Below, one piece after another: positions 36,082 to 45,244 of a stretch of DNA of 64,000 nt. Origin of the DNA: Myroides sp. N17-2. GTDB lineage: Bacteria; Bacteroidota; Bacteroidia; Flavobacteriales; Flavobacteriaceae. The position numbers and the translations under genes were made by a program. The stretch's first letter is position 1. Each line of letters starts with the position of its first letter. The DNA is taken from NCBI RefSeq assembly GCF_002286775.1, contig NZ_NSGJ01000026.1, positions 1-64,000 of the forward strand, in the 5' to 3' direction. The notes beneath the pieces were generated by a model. The model saw only the letters and a list, made by a program, of their open reading frames with translations, had not been told where the DNA came from and made no database searches.

Positions 36082-36576
36082 AGGTTAGTAAAAGGTGTAG
36101 TAAGGAATAAAAAATGTGGTGGTGAACTTATAACTGTTTTATTGTGTTATACTTAAACAAGCTATAAGTTTTAAATTGTTAGTTGTATTTAATATATATT
36201 TAGTTGTTATTTTTATTTATAATAAATGTTTGTTTAGTAAAAATAATAAAATTATGCTTTTATATCACAGAATGGTCTGTTTTTTTACGTTTTAAATGTA
36301 ATGAATTGTACAGTTAACTATACATATATTTGGGTGAATAGATTCTTTTATTGAGTAAAGCTATTCGCCGTATTGACAGCAGATGGTGCTAGTATATAAG
36401 GTATCTAACTGATTAGATATTTATTGCAAATTATATAAAGACTTATAAAGGGAGAAGAGGTCAGTAGAGATACTAAAAAGAGGAGATAATATACTCTGTT
36501 ACTTTATCGAAACAGAGAATTAAATAAGTTATTTGATAAAGGTAGATTAGTGCTATAAACAAAGTAGATCTCAAGG
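36082..36576. other. 495-bp AT-rich gap
   Basis: No convincing gene or RNA is seen. Only short, imperfect inverted repeats such as ACTTATA near 36,125 with TATAAGT near 36,160 occur, plus homopolymer-rich sequence. Confidence 0.4.
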
Positions 36577-36592
36577 TTATTCTTGAGATCTA
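36565..36592. terminator. Hairpin over the end of the VF530 gene
   Basis: TAGATCTCAAG (36565-36575) pairs perfectly with CTTGAGATCTA (36582-36592). The VF530 stop codon is in the loop. T-richness on the minus side (CTACTTTGTTTATAG) is weak, so a modest terminator. Confidence 0.5.
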
Positions 36593-36822
36593 ATTTGTTT
36601 TGCTTTTTGACGGAGTACATATAAGTAAAGACTTTCCGTCTTCTCTCTTGCCCAAGGCGTTTTTCTAAGAAACTTTAAAGAAGAATTAATACTTGGATCG
36701 TGTGTGAAACAACGAATATTAATCTGATCTCCTAAACCTTCAAAACCACCATAGTACTCTACTAGTTCTTCTAGAATGTCTACTAGTTTCTTCCCGTGTA
36801 AGGGGTCTTTAGAAGTATGCAT
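36577..36822 (-). CDS. VF530 family DNA-binding protein (DUF2132)
   Basis: 81 aa with the full VF530 core: KDPLHGKKLVDILEELVEYY, GGFEGLGDQINIRCFTHDPS, SSLKFLRKTPWAREKTESLY. VF530-type proteins are small helical proteins; a DNA-binding role has been proposed for the family. The ATG at 36822 is chosen because an exact promoter element TATCTTTG (complement of 36840-36847) lies just upstream, downstream of an alternative in-frame start at 36891. Repeat R copy 2 begins 90 bp further upstream. Confidence 0.88.
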   Translation of the reverse strand: MHTSKDPLHGKKLVDILEELVEYYGGFEGLGDQINIRCFTHDPSINSSLKFLRKTPWAREKTESLYLYVLRQKAKQIRSQE

Positions 36823-36839
36823 ATATCTATATTTTAGGG

Positions 36840-36847
36840 CAAAGATA
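36840..36847 (-). promoter_or_regulatory. -7 element TATCTTTG before the VF530 gene
   Basis: Exact TAnnTTTG consensus on the minus strand, 18 bp upstream of the ATG at 36822. A clear -33 TTG is not seen. Confidence 0.5.
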
Positions 36848-36912
36848 CGGTTATTCTTTATAGAGAATACGTATTTTACTACAGTAGTCAAGCCTTACTA
36901 AAAGATTTTAGT

Positions 36913-37416
36913 CTGAAGCCATCTTGATTTTATAGATTTAACATTGAGTTATTAAATTTATAGCAAAAATAAGGTTGTATAAAACTATTTAATTTAAAAT
37001 ATCTATCTTTGTAAAGTATTAAATGTTAATGCTTAATACTTTTTTTTAGGCCGATCTTCGAGGCTAATATTTAAAAATAATCAGATTATTTGTTTATAGG
37101 GTAAGATAGTCATCTTTATGCTATTTTGGGTTGACTGAGTCCATAGTGAGTCCATAATGAGTCCATAGTGACTCCATTAGAACAGCTTTTTTAATGGAGT
37201 CACTATGGATGCACAATGCTGTCGATATACTTTCATATGAATCCACATAGTAACTACGTAGATAGAAATTGATAATAAGGCGGTTTCTTTTTTTATTGAG
37301 AGAAGTGATAAGAGGTATAACCTTTAGATGGATTAATATCGTTGATTTCTAATGAAATAGAAAGTAGAAGATGAGGCAAATTTACGAATTTAAATTGAGT
37401 ATATAAGAAAGACTTA
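36913..37416. repeat. Dispersed non-coding repeat R, copy 2 (inverted)
   Basis: About 504 bp homologous to the reverse complement of 8022-8510. It has the same order of conserved blocks, the core hairpin and four 11-bp tandem units. The TCAAGATG end points towards the VF530 gene 90 bp away, the same placement relative to a downstream gene as copy 1. No conserved open frame. Confidence 0.85.
37164..37207. other. Core hairpin of repeat R, copy 2
   Basis: CATAGTGACTCCATTA (37164-37179) pairs perfectly with TAATGGAGTCACTATG (37192-37207). Compared with copy 1 the central G-C pair is C-G: both arms changed, pairing kept. Confidence 0.85.
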
Positions 37417-37462
37417 CCTTACATAATTAGTTTTCGTTTATTGGTATAAGACTTATTTTGGG

Positions 37463-37489
37463 TTAACCCCACTTAACCATTTCTTAATT
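37463..37489 (+). promoter_or_regulatory. TTAACC direct repeats upstream of the TonB receptor
   Basis: TTAACC (37463), TTAACC (37473) and TTAATT (37484) occur at 10- and 11-bp spacing. This is PhoP-box-like but less regular than the arrays at pstS and susC, and lies ~240 bp upstream of the receptor ATG. Confidence 0.4.
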
Positions 37490-37727
37490 TTAGAAAGTAT
37501 AATTAACGCCTAATTAAAGTAGTGTTTATTGTTATAAAGTTAATTATTACACAGATAGTGTTGTGATAATTCTGTTTTACTGTCTATTTAATGGTTTTTT
37601 TAATTATTAAGTGTGTGTGAAATACATTAAATGTTTTGATTTAGGTATTTGTAATAGTAATGATATAGAAACATTCTCTTTAGAGGTTGCTCTTAAGTTT
37701 GCTTGAAAATCAATCAACATTATAATT

Positions 37728-40565
37728 ATGAAATTAAAGTACTTATTATTCTTATTTGCTATTTGTTTGACTTGGTCTACCCAAGGACAGAGCACTAGTA
37801 AAAAAACAGGTATTCTATCTGGTCGTGTTATCGATAAGACAGATAAAAGTTCATTGCCTGGAGCAGCAGTGTTATTAGACAAAGGCAAACAATATACTGT
37901 CAGCAATACCAATGGGTATTACGAGTTTTTAAATATTCCTGCAGGAGCGTATACTTTATCAGTAAGTTATATAGGATATGGAGATATCGAAAAACAAATA
38001 GAGGTTATAGCAGGTCAGAATACAGTGCTAAATTTAGACTTGTCTACTGATGTAGAGACTTTAGAAGGTATCGTGGTGATAGGTGAACGCTTAAAAGGAC
38101 AGGCTAAAGCACTTAATCAACAGATGAATAATGTAAATGTTAGCAATGTTATATCTGCTGATCAAGTAGGGCGTTTTCCTGATTCTAATATCGGTGATGC
38201 CCTAAAACGTGTACCTGGTATCACAATGCAAAATGATCAAGGAGAGGCTCGTAATATAGTTATTAGAGGATTAGCACCTAGTTTAAACTCAGTGACATTA
38301 AATGGAGACCGTATTCCGTCTGCAGAGGGAGACAATAGAAATGTACAGATGGACCTTATCCCATCAGATATGATTTCTTCTATTGAAGTGAATAAGACAT
38401 TAACGCCTGATATGGATGCAGATGCTATCGGTGGATCTGTTGATTTGATTACCCGTGCTTCACCTTATGGAGAGCGTATATCAGCTACAGTAGCAGGAGG
38501 TTTTAATCCCATTAGAGACAAGGGAAACTACGTAGGTAGTTTTGTATATGGCAATCGCTTTTTAGACTCTAAGTTTGGGATGATTTTAAGTGGATCATAC
38601 AACAATAATAATTTCGGATCTGATAATGTGGAGGCAGTTTGGTCTCAAGATAAGCATGGCAATGTATATTTAGGAGAGTATGATATCCGCAAGTATGATG
38701 TACAGCGTGTGCGTCGTAGTTTCTCAGGGGCTTTTGATTATAAGATTAATGAGAATCACACTATTTATGCAAGTGCAATCTACAACTGGAGAGATGATAG
38801 AGAGAATCGCTACCGCGTTCGCTATAGAGGTATCAAACCAAAGTATGATACTGAAGACAATATCACAGGTTTTACAGGAGATATTAGAAGAGAGACTAAG
38901 GGAGGATTAGATAATAATAGAAATAAGAATACAAGATTAGAAGATCAGAGAATTCAGAACTATTCATTAAGTGGTACACACTTATGGTCTAGTAACCTAG
39001 ATATGGATTGGTCAGTTAATTATTCTCGTGCATCTGAGGATCGTCCAGGAGAGCGTTATCTTGACTTTCAAAATAAGAAAGTATCTATGACACAGCATAT
39101 TTCTGATGGCAAATTCCCTATGGTGACTTCTGCTCAAGATACTCCTGAGAAGTTTAGCTTTAGAAAACTATCTGAGAATGATAACTTTACTAAGGATAGT
39201 GAATTCGGAGCGAAGTTAAACTTCAGAATTCCATTCTCTGTTATCGAAGATCAAAAGGGTAGATTAAGATTTGGAGGTAGATTGAGATTAAAGGATAAGA
39301 AGAGAGATAATATGTTCTATGAGTTTACTCCATTAGCAGGTAATGCTATAGGTAACTTAGATGCAGTACCTAATAACTACTATAACGGAAATGATTTTCA
39401 ACCGGGAAGTAAGTATGTACCAGGTTATTTTGCATCAAATCAGTACTTAGGTGGTTTAGACTTACACAATTCGGGATTGTTTAAAAAAGAAGCTGTTCCA
39501 GCAGAATATTTAGCACTGAATTTTAAAGCAAAGGAGAATATCTACGCAGGATATATTCGTTGGGATCAGGATTTTAATGAGAACCTTTCGATGATAGTAG
39601 GTGCTCGTATAGAACACACAAGTATAGATTATACAGGAAATCACATCGTAGATGAAAGTGATTTAAAGGGGACATTAAGTAATACGAATAGTTATACAAA
39701 TGTACTTCCTAGTATTACTTTTAAGTACCATACAGATACAGATTGGATCTACAGAGCGGCATTTACTACTGCTTTAGCTAGACCAGATTATTATGCATTA
39801 GCTCCTTACATTAATGTTGCTTCTCAAGATAATAGTATAGCAGCAGGTAATCCAGATTTAAAAGTAACTTATGCTTATAACTTTGATTTAATGGTGGAGA
39901 AGTACTTTAAGTCTGTAGGGATGTTTTCTGCAGGAGTATTCTATAAAAACTTGAATGATTTTATCTATACTTATAGATCAGATTCGTTCACTAAAGATGG
40001 TTTTAATGGTTTATTCCCAGATCAGGTAAACCCAATAAAAGATGGTGAGAATTGGAAGTTTATGCAACAACGCAATGGAGATCAAGTAAGTTTATATGGA
40101 GTAGAAGTAGCATTCCAAAGACAGTTAGACTTCTTACCAGGGAAGTTCTTAAAGGGATTCGGAGTATATGTGAACTATACATATACACACTCTACAGCTA
40201 AGGGAATTACTAATGCTGATGGAGATATCAGAGAGAATATGGAGTTACCAGGTTCGGCACCACATATGTTTAACGGATCATTATCATGGGAGAATGACCG
40301 CTTCTCAGCACGTATTTCTATGAACTATACTTCTGATTACTTAGATGCATTAGGAGGAAATAGTTTTGAAGATAGCTTCTATGATAAGCAATTGTTCTTA
40401 GATGCAAATGCGTCTTATAAAATAACAAAATATCTACGTGTATTCGCAGAAGCAAATAACCTAACTAATCAACCATTGAGATACTATCAAGGTATTAGTA
40501 GTCGTGTGAAGCAAATGGAGTATTACCAACCTAAATTCACATTAGGACTTAAGTTTGATTTTTAA
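37728..40565 (+). CDS. TonB-dependent receptor of the phytase locus
   Basis: 945 aa. Signal peptide (ending TQGQ), a carboxypeptidase-like regulatory domain (~30-110; GRVIDKTDKSSLPGAAVLLD, YYEFLNIPAGAYTLSVSYIG), a plug (~140-250; RFPDSNIGDALKRVPGITMQ, NIVIRGLAPSLNSVTLNGDR, DADAIGGSVDLITR) and a long barrel ending FTLGLKFDF. The plug signature is that of the TonB-dependent receptor subfamily first defined in Xanthomonas/Caulobacter, not SusC. It is followed by a metallophosphoesterase and a phytase, so phytate or its breakdown products are the likely cargo. Confidence 0.9.
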   Translation: MKLKYLLFLFAICLTWSTQGQSTSKKTGILSGRVIDKTDKSSLPGAAVLLDKGKQYTVSNTNGYYEFLNIPAGAYTLSVSYIGYGDIEKQIEVIAGQNTVLNLDLSTDVETLEGIVVIGERLKGQAKALNQQMNNVNVSNVISADQVGRFPDSNIGDALKRVPGITMQNDQGEARNIVIRGLAPSLNSVTLNGDRIPSAEGDNRNVQMDLIPSDMISSIEVNKTLTPDMDADAIGGSVDLITRASPYGERISATVAGGFNPIRDKGNYVGSFVYGNRFLDSKFGMILSGSYNNNNFGSDNVEAVWSQDKHGNVYLGEYDIRKYDVQRVRRSFSGAFDYKINENHTIYASAIYNWRDDRENRYRVRYRGIKPKYDTEDNITGFTGDIRRETKGGLDNNRNKNTRLEDQRIQNYSLSGTHLWSSNLDMDWSVNYSRASEDRPGERYLDFQNKKVSMTQHISDGKFPMVTSAQDTPEKFSFRKLSENDNFTKDSEFGAKLNFRIPFSVIEDQKGRLRFGGRLRLKDKKRDNMFYEFTPLAGNAIGNLDAVPNNYYNGNDFQPGSKYVPGYFASNQYLGGLDLHNSGLFKKEAVPAEYLALNFKAKENIYAGYIRWDQDFNENLSMIVGARIEHTSIDYTGNHIVDESDLKGTLSNTNSYTNVLPSITFKYHTDTDWIYRAAFTTALARPDYYALAPYINVASQDNSIAAGNPDLKVTYAYNFDLMVEKYFKSVGMFSAGVFYKNLNDFIYTYRSDSFTKDGFNGLFPDQVNPIKDGENWKFMQQRNGDQVSLYGVEVAFQRQLDFLPGKFLKGFGVYVNYTYTHSTAKGITNADGDIRENMELPGSAPHMFNGSLSWENDRFSARISMNYTSDYLDALGGNSFEDSFYDKQLFLDANASYKITKYLRVFAEANNLTNQPLRYYQGISSRVKQMEYYQPKFTLGLKFDF

Positions 40566-40582
40566 TAAAATAGCATAATTAG

Positions 40583-40618
40583 AACATACAGTGAGTACCC
40601 ATTCGCTGTATGTTTTTT
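40583..40618 (+). terminator. Intrinsic terminator between receptor and phosphatase
   Basis: AACATACAGTGAG pairs with TTCGCTGTATGTT (13 bp with two G-T pairs) and ends in TTTTTT. It would limit read-through from the receptor gene into the enzyme genes. Confidence 0.7.
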
Positions 40619-40621
40619 ATA

Positions 40622-40676
40622 ACCTTAAATCTGCAGATAACATGTAAACTTGAAGTGTTAGTTGCAGATTTAAGGT
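40622..40676. mobile_element. Short MITE-like element, copy C
   Basis: 55 bp with perfect 14-bp terminal inverted repeats ACCTTAAATCTGCA / TGCAGATTTAAGGT. Its left part (AGATAACAT) matches the complement of the right end of copy A, so this is an internally deleted, inverted family member. It separates the terminator from the phosphatase ATG by 16 bp. Confidence 0.75.
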
Positions 40677-40692
40677 ATAATTTAAACACGAT

Positions 40693-41685
40693 ATGAAAAA
40701 AATATTATTAGTACTATCATTTGTAGCTTATTCCTTGAATATACAGGGGCAAACTCCTTTTGAAAAAGAGAAAAGTACAGGCTATTCGGGTAGTGATATT
40801 CCTAGTTTAGTTTATAAAGATAACAGCTTTAACTTCCTTGTATTAGGAGATTTCGGTAGAGTAGGAGATTATTATCAGAAAAACGTAGCAAGAGAATTGG
40901 GTAATGCTATGGTCGTTATGGATGGAGAATTTGTAGTATCTGTAGGAGATAACTTTTATCCTAATGGAGTGAGTAGCACGCAGGATTACCATTGGATTTC
41001 TTCTTATGAAAGTATATATACTAATCCATCCTTATATGCAGATTGGTATGTAGCCTTAGGGAATCATGATTATCACGGTAATGTACAGGCACAGATAGAT
41101 TATTCTAATATAAGTAGACGATGGAATATGCCTGATCGTTACTATAGTAAAGTCTTTACATTAGATAATAAGGAGAAAGCCTTACTTGTGGTCATAGATA
41201 CGAATCCATTTATAGATAGTTATCAAAAAACAGGTAAATACAGTGATTTAGACAAACAAGATACTCAAAAGCAGTTAAAGTGGATAGAGGAGACTTTAGG
41301 TCAAGCTGACCCATCTATCAAGTGGAAAATAGTAGTAGGGCATCACCCTATGTACAGTGGAGGTAAACGCAAAACAAGTAAAGATACTATCGGCTTTGAA
41401 CAGAAGTTCTCAGGACTGTTTGACAAGTATAAAGTAGATGCTTATATCTGCGGTCATGAACATGATCTACAAATCATAAAGCCAAAGGATAGATATACGA
41501 CACAGTTTTTATCAGGAGCAGCTAGTGAAGTACGCCTTTCAGGAACGATGGAACACACTATATTTGCTGCTGCAGAGCCTGGGTTTATGACGTTCTCTAT
41601 TCTTAATAACGAATTAAAGGTTCAGGTAGTTAAAGCGAATGCAGTAAATGCAGAAGTCTTATATACACATACAATTAAAAAATAA
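40693..41685 (+). CDS. Secreted purple-acid-phosphatase-like metallophosphoesterase
   Basis: 330 aa with a signal peptide (ending IQGQ). The calcineurin-like metal-site motifs appear in order: LVLGDFGRVG (GDxG), SVGDNFYPNG (GDxxY), ALGNHDYHGN (GNHD), VVGHHPMYSGG (GHH) and CGHEHDLQ (GHxH). This set matches tartrate-resistant acid phosphatases (ACP5-like). It should release orthophosphate from organic monoesters in the periplasm or outside the cell. It is followed after 5 bp by the phytase gene. Confidence 0.9.
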   Translation: MKKILLVLSFVAYSLNIQGQTPFEKEKSTGYSGSDIPSLVYKDNSFNFLVLGDFGRVGDYYQKNVARELGNAMVVMDGEFVVSVGDNFYPNGVSSTQDYHWISSYESIYTNPSLYADWYVALGNHDYHGNVQAQIDYSNISRRWNMPDRYYSKVFTLDNKEKALLVVIDTNPFIDSYQKTGKYSDLDKQDTQKQLKWIEETLGQADPSIKWKIVVGHHPMYSGGKRKTSKDTIGFEQKFSGLFDKYKVDAYICGHEHDLQIIKPKDRYTTQFLSGAASEVRLSGTMEHTIFAAAEPGFMTFSILNNELKVQVVKANAVNAEVLYTHTIKK

Positions 41686-41690
41686 AACAA

Positions 41691-42755
41691 ATGAAATATA
41701 GCTATTTATGCTCTTTAGCAAGTGTACTATTATTACTAGGATGTAAAGATAAATTAGCAGCCGTGTCTGATGATGCTATAAAACCATTAGTAACTACAGA
41801 ACAAACAGCATATGATACTGATGATCCTGCGATATGGATTAACAAGACAGATCACACTAAGAGTTTGATAATCGGTACAGATAAAGAAAATGGAGGAGGG
41901 ATCTATGCTTTTGATCTTGATGGGAAGATAATTAATAAGTTTACAGATATGGCTCGTCCAAATAATGTAGATATTACCTATAATTTTCCATATAAAGGAG
42001 GTTTAATTGACATCGCTGTTGTAACAGAGAGAAATGCCAATGCCATACGCATCTTTAAGTTGCCAGAACTAACGCCTATCGATAATGGTGATCTGAAAGT
42101 ATTTGCAGGAGAGGCTCTAGAGGATTATAATCAACCTATGGGAATAGCGTTGTATGAGAAGCAGACTGCTGATAAGAAGATATTTTATGCTATAGTAGGG
42201 CGTAAAAGTGGCCCTGCAGAAGATTACCTATGGCAGTATGAGTTAAATACTGATACACAGGGGGATATTACTATTCAGGTGGTTCGCAAGTTTGGTAGCT
42301 ATAGTGGAAAGAAAGAGATAGAAGCTATCGCTGTAGATAAAGAGCTAGGTTATGTATATTACTCAGATGAGACAGTAGGAGTACGCAAGTATTATGCTGA
42401 TCCTGATAAAGGGAAAGAGCAGCTAGCGTTTTTTGCTCAGAAGGATGCAAAGAGAGATCATGAGGGAATCGCTATCTACAAGAAAGATAACACTACAGGA
42501 TATATCATCGTATCTGATCAACAAGATAACTCTCTATTAATCTATCCAAGAGAGGGAGATACTACTAATCCACATCAACATACATTATTAGCAAAATTAC
42601 CTATCTCTGCTATAGAATGTGATGGATTAGAAGCGACTTCTGTAAGCTTAAATAATCAGTTTGAAAAAGGAATGTTAGTGATGATGAGCAATGGAAAGGT
42701 TTTTCAATATTATGATTGGAAAGTAATTCAAGAGCAAATCACTAAAGTGAAGTAG
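41691..42755 (+). CDS. Beta-propeller 3-phytase lipoprotein
   Basis: 354 aa with a lipobox (LLLGCKD). The propeller phytase motifs are present: DTDDPAIWINKTD (Ca2+/substrate Asp), IIGTDKENGGGIYAFDLDGK, RPNNVDITYNF, the NQPMGIALY stretch, EIEAIAVDKELGYVYYSDE, RDHEGIAIY and YIIVSDQQDNSLLIYPREG. BPPs hydrolyse phytate stepwise in a Ca2+-dependent way. It directly follows the acid phosphatase-like gene and ends at a terminator; the lipid anchor would keep it at the cell surface or periplasm next to the receptor. Confidence 0.93.
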   Translation: MKYSYLCSLASVLLLLGCKDKLAAVSDDAIKPLVTTEQTAYDTDDPAIWINKTDHTKSLIIGTDKENGGGIYAFDLDGKIINKFTDMARPNNVDITYNFPYKGGLIDIAVVTERNANAIRIFKLPELTPIDNGDLKVFAGEALEDYNQPMGIALYEKQTADKKIFYAIVGRKSGPAEDYLWQYELNTDTQGDITIQVVRKFGSYSGKKEIEAIAVDKELGYVYYSDETVGVRKYYADPDKGKEQLAFFAQKDAKRDHEGIAIYKKDNTTGYIIVSDQQDNSLLIYPREGDTTNPHQHTLLAKLPISAIECDGLEATSVSLNNQFEKGMLVMMSNGKVFQYYDWKVIQEQITKVK

Positions 42756-42798
42756 CTTATATAATGTGGCTCTAAAAAGTTATAGACTTTTATAATAA

Positions 42799-42838
42799 AA
42801 GACAACCATTGTTTTTCAACTATGGTTGTCTTCGTTTT
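42799..42838 (+). terminator. Intrinsic terminator after the phytase gene
   Basis: AAGACAACCAT (42799-42809) pairs with ATGGTTGTCTT (42822-42832); CGTTTTTA follows. Confidence 0.8.
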
Positions 42839-42876
42839 TAAAAAAGGTATTAGTGTTATATAAAAAGAAAAATCTC

Positions 42877-43404
42877 TTATTTATTATTATCTCTTTCTAG
42901 AATGAAGAAATAATTCTCAGGACCATTTTTCAAATCCATAATACCAAGTACAGTATTCTCGTCAATCTTCTTGAAAATATCATTGATTGGTAATTCATCA
43001 TATATCATTGTAGCACTAATAGTATTTCTAAATTCAGTTCTACGTAAACGTGCTTTAAATTCAGTCGTTTCCATTTCTTTACGGAAATCACCAAGGAACA
43101 AATCATTGTTAGTATTTTTGTTTACCCAAGCCATAAAATCAGTAGGGTTCGCAATGAACGTTTCTGTTCTTGTAGCATCAGTATAAAATATTAAAGGATG
43201 TACTTTCTCAGCGCTTTCAAAGATTTTACCATACCAACCCGAAGAAGCTAAAAAACCATTCATAGGATGTCCTGTTAAAATCTCATCGCCTTTCCATTTA
43301 CCAATCATAAACTCAGTAGAGACAGTCTCTAATTTATTAAAAAGTTGTTGAGTTTCTTCGCTTGTTGCGGTTCTCTTATTTACAATTTTGTTTATTATTT
43401 CCAT
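42877..43404 (-). CDS. GXWXG / DUF4334 protein
   Basis: 175 aa. The N-terminal half has the GXWXG motif in FMIGKWKGDEILTGHPMNG followed by WYGKIFE; the C-terminal half matches DUF4334 (RLRRTEFRNTISATMIYDEL, PINDIFKKIDENTVLGIMDL). The pairing of these two domains is usual; the biochemical role is unknown. The ATG at 43404 is preferred over a more upstream in-frame start. The Crp-family regulator lies 53 bp upstream on the same strand and is the natural candidate to control it. Confidence 0.85.
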   Translation of the reverse strand: MEIINKIVNKRTATSEETQQLFNKLETVSTEFMIGKWKGDEILTGHPMNGFLASSGWYGKIFESAEKVHPLIFYTDATRTETFIANPTDFMAWVNKNTNNDLFLGDFRKEMETTEFKARLRRTEFRNTISATMIYDELPINDIFKKIDENTVLGIMDLKNGPENYFFILERDNNK

Positions 43405-43457
43405 GTTTTCTTTTTTACAAAGTAAGGTAACTAAAAGCACTAGCTTCTTGAATTAAT

Positions 43458-44033
43458 TCAAGAAAGCAATTCTTTCTTGACTTTACTAAACCATTCAGGT
43501 GTAATTCCCATAAAATTAGCAATGCTAAAGGCTGAAAAACGTTGAAAGAAAAAGGGGTAATCTGAGTATAAAAACTCTAAAAACTGTTTAGGCGTTTTAG
43601 AGATTAGATTATTTCTAAAGACTTCAGTTATGTAGTATTTCTTAATCATATAATTAGTACAAAAAATGGCTAGAGCGTGATTTTGTTCTATTAAATCATT
43701 AAATGTATTAAAGTTAACCTCCATAACGGTAGTCTGTTCGTTAGCAACTATATCATATTCTGTGGTTGATTTTAGAAGATAACTATCAATGCTTGTGACG
43801 ATAGGTAAAAACTCTGAAGTATGGAACATGACAGTTTGAGTAGTGCCTTGTTTTGTGGTAATGTTTGATATAAGACTGCCATTGAGAATAATATAGATAT
43901 TGCGCTTTAATTGCCCATAGGAAACGAGTTTTTCTCCTTTTTGTAAAGAATGAACATCTGCATTATTCATAATATCATCAAGTATACTATCCTCTATATT
44001 TTCTGATAGTTTAGATCTAAGTTCATCTTTCAT
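43458..44033 (-). CDS. Crp/Fnr-family transcriptional regulator
   Basis: 191 aa. Cyclic-nucleotide-binding-like barrel (residues ~20-115; SLQKGEKLVSYGQLKRNIYI, ILNGSLISN, FLPIVTSIDSYLL) and a short winged HTH at the end (SAFSIANFMGITPEWFSKVK). Flavobacterial members of this type usually lack the full cNMP-binding Arg-Ser pair, which I also cannot find here, so the ligand is unknown. It is transcribed towards the DUF4334 gene and divergent from the AraC regulator; a 14-bp palindrome lies in the shared intergenic region. Confidence 0.85.
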   Translation of the reverse strand: MKDELRSKLSENIEDSILDDIMNNADVHSLQKGEKLVSYGQLKRNIYIILNGSLISNITTKQGTTQTVMFHTSEFLPIVTSIDSYLLKSTTEYDIVANEQTTVMEVNFNTFNDLIEQNHALAIFCTNYMIKKYYITEVFRNNLISKTPKQFLEFLYSDYPFFFQRFSAFSIANFMGITPEWFSKVKKELLS

Positions 44034-44194
44034 ATTATTTCAAATTAAAGAGTTACTGATATAAACAAACTTACTGAATTTTAGGTAATTAAATGTAATT
44101 TATAGATATTTAACAATAGAGTATAGGTAATAGATGTTTTAATTAGTGTTAATCTATTTAATTAAAGTAAATAATTTGATCAATTGGATTGTAG

Positions 44195-44208
44195 TCGTTT
44201 GCAAACGA
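44195..44208. promoter_or_regulatory. Perfect 14-bp palindrome TCGTTTGCAAACGA
   Basis: A G+C-rich perfect palindrome in an otherwise AT-rich divergent intergenic region between the Crp/Fnr and AraC genes; an 8-bp inverted repeat (TCATAGTG/CACTATGA, 44216-44232) follows. Plausible operator; binding protein unknown. Confidence 0.5.
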
Positions 44209-44319
44209 TATAAGTTCATAGTGTCACTATGAGCTTTTAAGAAAAGTATTATGAGCTTTAGAGTAATGTAAACTATAAACTGTTGCGTATCTTTATATTT
44301 CTAAAAGAGGACTTAAAAT

Positions 44320-45141
44320 ATGAATTCAAACGATACATTAAAGACTATTAGTTATTCAGGTATATTCTTTTCGTGTTATACTGATTTTAGTGCAAAATGT
44401 GTGCATGCAGCACCAGAGCACGTATTAGTTTATGTCTATTCAGGAGAGTTAGTAATAGAAGATAGAAATAAGAAAGTAAAGATAAAACCGGGACAATGTG
44501 TATTTATAAGACGTAATCATCAGTTGACGCTTTATAAAAACAATAAGGGGAAGGAGAACTATAAAGGAATATCCCTAACGTTTAATCGCAGTGTATTACG
44601 TGAGTTTTATGGCAAGTTAAACAAAGCGGATTTGCCTAAAGAAATAACTGTTTCAGATAAAAATGTCTTTCCTATTGAGGAGAAAGCGGATGTGACAAGT
44701 TTATTCCAATCCCTTACTCCTTATTTTAATGAGAATGAAAAACCATCAGAGCAGGTAGTTCATCTGAAATTACTAGAAGGGATTTATGCGTTGTTAAATA
44801 ACTCAGAGGTGTTTTATCCCTTGTTATTTGATTTTACACAACCTTGGAAGATAGATGTATTAGAGTTTCTTAATGATCATTATATGGATGATTTGACCAT
44901 AGAGGAGATTGCTATTTATACAGGCCGAAGTTTAGCTACTTTTAAACGAGATTTTAAAAAAGTAAGTAATCTAACCCCACAAAAATGGTTAATTAAAAAA
45001 CGTTTAGAAACAGCTTACACAAGGTTAAAAGAAGATGGTGGCAGAGTACAAGATGTATATATAGAAGTAGGATTTAAGAACCCTTCTCACTTCTCTACAG
45101 CCTTTAAGAAACAGTATGGACTACCACCAACAGAAGTTTAG
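44320..45141 (+). CDS. AraC-family transcriptional regulator
   Basis: 273 aa with a cupin-like N-terminal half (HVLVYVYSGELVIED, KIKPGQCVFIRRNHQL) and the C-terminal AraC HTH pair (LTIEEIAIYTGRSLATFKRD and VQDVYIEVGFKNPSHFSTAF, then KKQYGLPPTEV). It lies 103 bp upstream of an acetyltransferase and an alcohol dehydrogenase on the same strand, which it may regulate. Confidence 0.88.
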   Translation: MNSNDTLKTISYSGIFFSCYTDFSAKCVHAAPEHVLVYVYSGELVIEDRNKKVKIKPGQCVFIRRNHQLTLYKNNKGKENYKGISLTFNRSVLREFYGKLNKADLPKEITVSDKNVFPIEEKADVTSLFQSLTPYFNENEKPSEQVVHLKLLEGIYALLNNSEVFYPLLFDFTQPWKIDVLEFLNDHYMDDLTIEEIAIYTGRSLATFKRDFKKVSNLTPQKWLIKKRLETAYTRLKEDGGRVQDVYIEVGFKNPSHFSTAFKKQYGLPPTEV

Positions 45142-45244
45142 TTCAGAATAAGTTATTTGAGCTTTATAGCAATGTAAATAGAACTTTACAGAAAAGCTTT
45201 AATGACTGTCTCCCGTTAAATTTGCAAGCACAAAAAGAATCAAA

